This document shows, piece by piece, positions 5,755 to 8,829 of a stretch of 8,829 nucleotides of DNA. The translations under genes and the position numbers were made by a program. The stretch lies in the NCBI GenBank assembly GCA_023426935.1, contig JAEZBR010000053.1, positions 1 to 8,829 of the forward strand, read 5' to 3'. This DNA is from Bacillota bacterium. GTDB taxonomy: Bacteria; Bacillota_I; Bacilli_A; Erysipelotrichales; Erysipelotrichaceae. Every line of letters begins with the position of its first letter. Positions within the stretch are counted from its first letter, which is position 1. The notes beneath the pieces are model-generated. The model was not told the DNA's origin. It did not search any database and saw only the letters and a program-made list of their open reading frames with translations.

Positions 5755-7236
5755 CTATTGAGCCTTCGCTACTGCTGCGACGGCTGCCATTGCGGAGATT
5801 GAAGTAAAGGTTGCCCCGGTTGCCGCGTCGACGCTGCTGGTGGTATCACTCAGATCCATCCCGACAAACTGACTTAAGAACTTATCGGATTTAGTCTTAT
5901 CTCCGATATACTCGGTATCGGCGAATTTAACGTATGAAACCGAAACAACTTTCTTCGAACCATCAACCACGACCGCAAAGATATTCTTTTCCGGTGCATC
6001 GTAATGATCCTTACCATAACCCCAAACCGAGACATTGTAAGTTGTTGTCCCATCACCATTAGGCGTTACCGAATCAATTACCGCTTCGTCAGCCGTATAA
6101 TCATCCGCCAAGGTACTTGGTTTATCCGCATTTAAGAAAGGTTTCTCAACGGCACTCTCCGGAACGACCGGGGAAATAACTGAAGATACCACAATCGTCA
6201 ACGCGATTGCCACGGCCGCTAAACTGCCGGTAATAATAGACATTTTCTTGGTGAAATTAAGCTGAACGCCCGAAGTGATTCTTTCAATCCACGGCGTTAA
6301 CATATTCATTAATAGAATCGAGTATAAAACGCCTTCCGGTAAGCTAGCTTTAACTCTGATTAAAACCGTCAATAATCCGCACCCAATCGCGAAGATTATC
6401 CTTCCGGCAATACTGGTCGGATTAGTTACCGGATCGGTCGCCATAAAGACCGCACCGAACATTATGCCACCCGTTAATAGATGGAATACCGGATACCACA
6501 TCCCCGTTCCATGCATTAAACCGATGATGGTTGCCAAAACGAAGACCGTACCGCAATAGAAGACCGGTACTCTCCAATCAATGATTTTTCTAACGATTAA
6601 ATAAATCGCCGCCAAGATAATAATCAAGGTACAGGTTTCCCCGATTGCCCCATCATAATTTCCTAAGAATAACCCTTTTAAACCGCCAAACTGATTCAAG
6701 AAGGTCGTTTGAATCTTTGGATCGGTAATTAACCAACCGTAGGTAGAAGCGATTGTTTTAGTCGGAGTCGCGGAAGTAACGACATCCTTAACGACCGAAG
6801 TCGAGAAATAGGTAAAGATGATCGCCGCCCCTGCTGCCGCGGGATTAAAGATATTCTGACCGAAACCGCCAAAGATTAATTTAACTATGACGATCGCGAA
6901 AATTGTCCCGATTACAACCGGATAAATTCCGATATTGGCCGGCATCATCATTGTTAAGATAATTGCCGTAACCCACGGGAAGGATTCCATAACATATTTG
7001 AAGGGGTTAGTCTTCGCGACTAATTTTCCCCAGATCAATTCACATAAGATTGCCGTCGTTACGGAACATAACAATAGAATTACGATATGAATCGCATTAG
7101 CCATCCCGTGCATCGCATACTGATGCCAAATCGCATAAGCGTAAACGACCAATAAAACGATGGTCAACTCACCCATTATTTTCTTGGTACTGGCTTTGGA
7201 ATGATAATTGGGAGCCGCATTATAATTTAGCTTCAT
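5755..7236 (-). CDS. rnfD: Rnf complex subunit D fused to a second RnfG-like FMN-binding domain
   Basis: RnfD is a polytopic subunit with a covalently bound FMN. Residues 1 to about 325 are a normal RnfD: GGFGQNIFNPAAAG (123-136), DVVTSATP with Thr157 as the likely FMN attachment residue, FGAVFMATDPVTNPTS, and YSILLMNMLTPWIERIT near the end of the family domain. Usual RnfD stops near residue 320-350; this protein has 493. The extension begins with KK and an extra membrane helix (about 332-355), then an FMN-binding domain (about 370-493) with FADTEYIGDKT and DAATGATFTS (Thr476 as the expected second FMN site). If RnfD has an even number of helices, the added one places this domain outside the membrane like RnfG. 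The same helix-plus-domain plan in the gene just downstream suggests a duplicated rnfG-like segment joined in frame. The start overlaps the rnfC stop by one base, with GGGAGGT upstream. Confidence 0.93.
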   Translation of the reverse strand: MKLNYNAAPNYHSKASTKKIMGELTIVLLVVYAYAIWHQYAMHGMANAIHIVILLLCSVTTAILCELIWGKLVAKTNPFKYVMESFPWVTAIILTMMMPANIGIYPVVIGTIFAIVIVKLIFGGFGQNIFNPAAAGAAIIFTYFSTSVVKDVVTSATPTKTIASTYGWLITDPKIQTTFLNQFGGLKGLFLGNYDGAIGETCTLIIILAAIYLIVRKIIDWRVPVFYCGTVFVLATIIGLMHGTGMWYPVFHLLTGGIMFGAVFMATDPVTNPTSIAGRIIFAIGCGLLTVLIRVKASLPEGVLYSILLMNMLTPWIERITSGVQLNFTKKMSIITGSLAAVAIALTIVVSSVISPVVPESAVEKPFLNADKPSTLADDYTADEAVIDSVTPNGDGTTTYNVSVWGYGKDHYDAPEKNIFAVVVDGSKKVVSVSYVKFADTEYIGDKTKSDKFLSQFVGMDLSDTTSSVDAATGATFTSISAMAAVAAVAKAQ

Positions 7237-8555
7237 TATTTTTTACCTCCCTTTTCTTCCGGTTTCTTTAACGGATGTAACGCCAATAAAGTCTTGGCCT
7301 GTCTAATTCCTTCGGTCACTGCGATATTGGAAGGACAGACATAAGTGCAAGAACCGCATTCGATACATTGACTGGCACCTAATAAACGTATTAATTCGAT
7401 ATCTTTCGATTTAAAGGCGTTATTAATTCTCACCGGTTGTAAACCCGCCGGGCAAGCTTCCGAACATCTGCCGCATCTTAAGCACGCTAACGCATCCTGT
7501 TCCTGATATTTAAGAACGGTAATCGCATCGGAATAAGTACCGATTACGAATTCATCCTTCACCAACGTCTTACCCATCATCGGACCACCCGCGATTACCA
7601 CAACGGAATCCCCGTTATAGCCGCCTAATTCATTAATGATCTCATTGACCGGTTTACCGACCGGAACTAACACGTTCGCATTCTTCTTTAACCCATCGCC
7701 GGAGAAAGTCACAATCTTCTCGACAATCGGTCTACCCGTAGTTACCGCTTGGGCAAAAGAAATAACGGTCGTCGCATTCTGCACGATAACCCCGACTTCA
7801 GACGGTAACTTATCATAACGTTTATGTAATAGCTGATAAACGACGGTTCTCTCCCAACCCATCGGGTAGAGATCCGGTACCGGTTTAACACTTACGTTTT
7901 CGATTCCTTTAATACCTTCTTCGACTTTCGCAATCAGATCTTTCTTGTCTGCTTTGATGGCGATCATCACTTCTTTAGCCCCGGACATCTTCTTTAAGAT
8001 CTTGATTCCGGTAACTAAATCCGCCGTATCTTCGCTCATCGCTTTATAGTCAGCGGTGATATAAGGTTCACACTCAACGCCATTAATAATCAGAGTATTG
8101 ATCCCCGCCGCCTTATATTTAATATAAGCCGGGAAGCCCGCTCCGCCGCAGCCAACGATTCCGGCCTGCATCATGAAGTCAACCAATTCGCTAGTTGAAG
8201 CTTTCTCCCAATCGATTGGTTTAAGATCATATTTAGCTTCATATTTTCCATCATTCTCGATGACTAAATGGTCAACGATTTTTAAACATGCATGCATTCT
8301 CTTTTCAATTCCGACAACTTTTCCCGAAACACTGGAATAAATTGGAACAATGAAATGATCATTCCGTTGCGCTACTTTGGTCCCGACATAAACTTTATCT
8401 CCCGATTTAACCAACACTTCCACGGTGGTGGAATTCATGTTGATTAACGGCAGATAAACTTTGTCCGTCTTGGGAAGTTTTAAGACCGGCTCATGATTAG
8501 TCAGATCTTTATGACCCTCAAGATGGGAGCGCATTTTGCCTGTAAATATCGACAT
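7236..8555 (-). CDS. rnfC: Rnf complex subunit C, NADH/flavin-binding Fe-S subunit
   Basis: RnfC is the peripheral cytoplasmic subunit where NAD(H) reacts, related to the NuoF flavoprotein. The protein has 439 residues, standard for Gram-positive RnfC. The order is: an N-terminal barrel-sandwich part (about 25-85), the nucleotide/flavin-binding block GIVGCGGAGFPAYIK (132-146), NGVECEPYITADY (about 158-170), the YPMGWERTVVYQLL stretch, a SLBB-type region (about 290-330), and two ferredoxin motifs. Their cysteines are C358/C361/C364/C368 (CLRCGRCSEACP) and C397/C400/C403/C407 (CIECGSCTYVCP). The C-terminus is short and basic, without the long repeat tail of some proteobacterial RnfC. The ATG at 8553-8555 has GGGGAG upstream (about 8563-8568). 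It is the first gene of the operon, about 40 bases from a good promoter. With RnfB reduced, these two clusters are the only ferredoxin-type motifs in the whole operon. Confidence 0.95.
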   Translation of the reverse strand: MSIFTGKMRSHLEGHKDLTNHEPVLKLPKTDKVYLPLINMNSTTVEVLVKSGDKVYVGTKVAQRNDHFIVPIYSSVSGKVVGIEKRMHACLKIVDHLVIENDGKYEAKYDLKPIDWEKASTSELVDFMMQAGIVGCGGAGFPAYIKYKAAGINTLIINGVECEPYITADYKAMSEDTADLVTGIKILKKMSGAKEVMIAIKADKKDLIAKVEEGIKGIENVSVKPVPDLYPMGWERTVVYQLLHKRYDKLPSEVGVIVQNATTVISFAQAVTTGRPIVEKIVTFSGDGLKKNANVLVPVGKPVNEIINELGGYNGDSVVVIAGGPMMGKTLVKDEFVIGTYSDAITVLKYQEQDALACLRCGRCSEACPAGLQPVRINNAFKSKDIELIRLLGASQCIECGSCTYVCPSNIAVTEGIRQAKTLLALHPLKKPEEKGGKK

Positions 8556-8594
8556 TTTTTCTCTCCCCTGGCATCCTCGCCATAATCACCGTGT

Positions 8595-8622
8595 ATTATA
8601 TCACAATCATTACGTAGCGAAA
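8595..8622 (-). promoter_or_regulatory. Promoter of the rnf operon (extended -10)
   Basis: On the minus strand a perfect TATAAT (8595-8600) is preceded by TGA, giving the extended -10 form TGATATAAT. Sixteen bases further up is TTTCGC (8617-8622), a weak -35. Transcription would start near 8588, leaving a leader of about 33 bases with the GGGGAG ribosome binding site. The -10 lies inside TTGTGA-N6-ACACGG, whose left half matches a Rex or FNR/CRP-like half-site and whose right half is poor. Confidence 0.7.
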
Positions 8623-8644
8623 CCGGTAATAGTGAAATAGTTCT

Positions 8645-8667
8645 CATTTTTATCAGCATTTTTATCA
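8645..8667. repeat. Tandem 11-base AT-rich direct repeat
   Basis: CATTTTTATCA occurs at 8645-8655 and again at 8657-8667, separated by one G. It is part of an AT-rich stretch (about 8640-8720) upstream of the rnf promoter, with no gene in it. It could act as an UP-like or curved region, or be low-complexity chance. Confidence 0.4.
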
Positions 8668-8728
8668 TTTGTTTTTCAGAGTTTTATACTCAATTTTTAT
8701 TTAATTAATCTATCAGTAAACAATCGTG

Positions 8729-8774
8729 GTGTTGACAAATAGAAGGATGATACAATTAGTGTTGCCAAATATAG
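8729..8774. repeat. Near-direct repeat, GTGTTG(A/C)CAAATA...
   Basis: GTGTTGACAAATAG (8729-8742) recurs as GTGTTGCCAAATATAG (8759-8774), 30 bases on. There is one substitution and a two-base insertion. A third copy in inverted orientation lies at 8799-8813. Repeated units of this kind may be protein binding sites or part of a mobile element end. Confidence 0.5.
8748..8756 (+). promoter_or_regulatory. Possible plus-strand extended -10 promoter leading out of the window
   Basis: TGATACAAT (8748-8756) is an extended -10 match. A perfect TTGACA (8732-8737) lies upstream, but only 13 bases separate the two hexamers, which is too short for normal use of both. If active, it would transcribe rightward through the inverted repeat at 8760-8813 into a gene beyond the window. 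Confidence 0.35.
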
Positions 8775-8823
8775 AAACACTTGAGCTGTCATTCGGCTCT
8801 ATGTTTGGCGACATTCCCTGTCG
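8760..8823 (+). other. Structured element: 15-bp dyad with an overlapping alternative hairpin
   Basis: TGTTGCCAAATATAG (8760-8774) pairs along its full 15 bases with CTATGTTTGGCGACA (8799-8813). The two non-Watson-Crick positions would be G-U pairs in RNA. Inside lies GAGCTG-TCATT-CGGCTC (8783-8799), a 6-bp hairpin with one G-U pair that shares C8799 with the outer arm. CGACA (8809-8813) can instead pair with TGTCG (8819-8823) around the loop TTCCC, so the outer stem and this hairpin exclude each other. I do not recognise a known riboswitch, T-box, tRNA or other RNA family. A cis-regulatory leader or a transposon end are both possible, and the window ends six bases later. Confidence 0.45.
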
Positions 8824-8829
8824 GATGGC

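Noticed and set aside
6275..6559. 94-codon plus-strand frame opposite rnfD, and similar short frames opposite rnfE, rnfG and rnfC
   Set aside because: All lie inside well-supported genes on the other strand and resemble no family I recognise.
697..8555. Mycoplasma-type code with UGA as Trp
   Set aside because: The frames read through without in-frame UGA, and the Trp codon I checked (RnfD W37) is TGG. A standard code explains the data.
8732..8756. Strong consensus promoter TTGACA/TACAAT on the plus strand
   Set aside because: The spacer is only 13 bases, so both hexamers are unlikely to be used together. Only the extended -10 is kept, at low confidence.
1..8829. CRISPR array, tRNA, rRNA or complete insertion sequence
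   Set aside because: No regularly spaced repeats, no tRNA or rRNA signature and no transposase were seen on either strand.

Overview
The window looks like chromosomal DNA of a low-to-moderate GC Gram-positive (Bacillota) bacterium. The support is an RNase HIII gene, strong AGGAGG-type ribosome binding sites, intrinsic terminators and an Rnf operon in the order C-D-G-E-A-B that is usual in Clostridia. A relative of the Erysipelotrichia, deep Bacilli or Tenericutes is my guess, held with low confidence. The genetic code looks standard: the genes end in TAA or TAG, and the Trp codon I checked is TGG.

Layout. Positions 1-585 (+) hold the 3' two-thirds of rnhC (RNase HIII), cut by the window edge. 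A near-perfect hairpin with A and T tracts (639-678) ends it and also ends the convergent gene to its right. From about 697 to 8555 every gene lies on the minus strand. Read in transcription order from the right, these are rnfC, rnfD, rnfG, rnfE, rnfA, a 64-codon Cys-rich membrane protein gene, rnfB, an intrinsic terminator, rimO, and an AzgA/PbuG-type purine permease gene with its own likely promoter. The rnf genes overlap or sit within about 12 bases of each other, so they form one operon. A good extended -10 promoter lies about 40 bases upstream of rnfC. The last ~270 bases (8556-8829) carry no gene. They hold an AT-rich stretch followed by a plus-strand element with a 15-bp dyad and a competing hairpin, possibly the start of a structured leader RNA or the end of a mobile element.

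How the genes work together. Rnf is a membrane ion pump that couples electron transfer between ferredoxin and NAD to Na+ or H+ translocation. This copy has all six subunits but departs from the textbook layout in three ways. (1) RnfB is only 101 residues: a membrane anchor plus one four-Cys Fe-S domain, with no ferredoxin domains, and a terminator follows directly, so this is not a frameshifted longer gene. (2) RnfD carries a C-terminal extension of about 160 residues: an extra membrane helix and a second RnfG-like FMN-binding domain with its own flavinylation motif. (3) A small one-helix protein with four cysteines lies between rnfA and rnfB. It resembles in architecture NqrM, the maturation factor of the homologous Na+-NQR. 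Together these suggest a variant Rnf with up to three covalent flavins, its own iron-delivery helper, and electron entry through a minimal RnfB. No apbE (flavin transferase) and no ferredoxin gene is present in the window. rimO and the permease are housekeeping neighbours with no evident functional link to Rnf.
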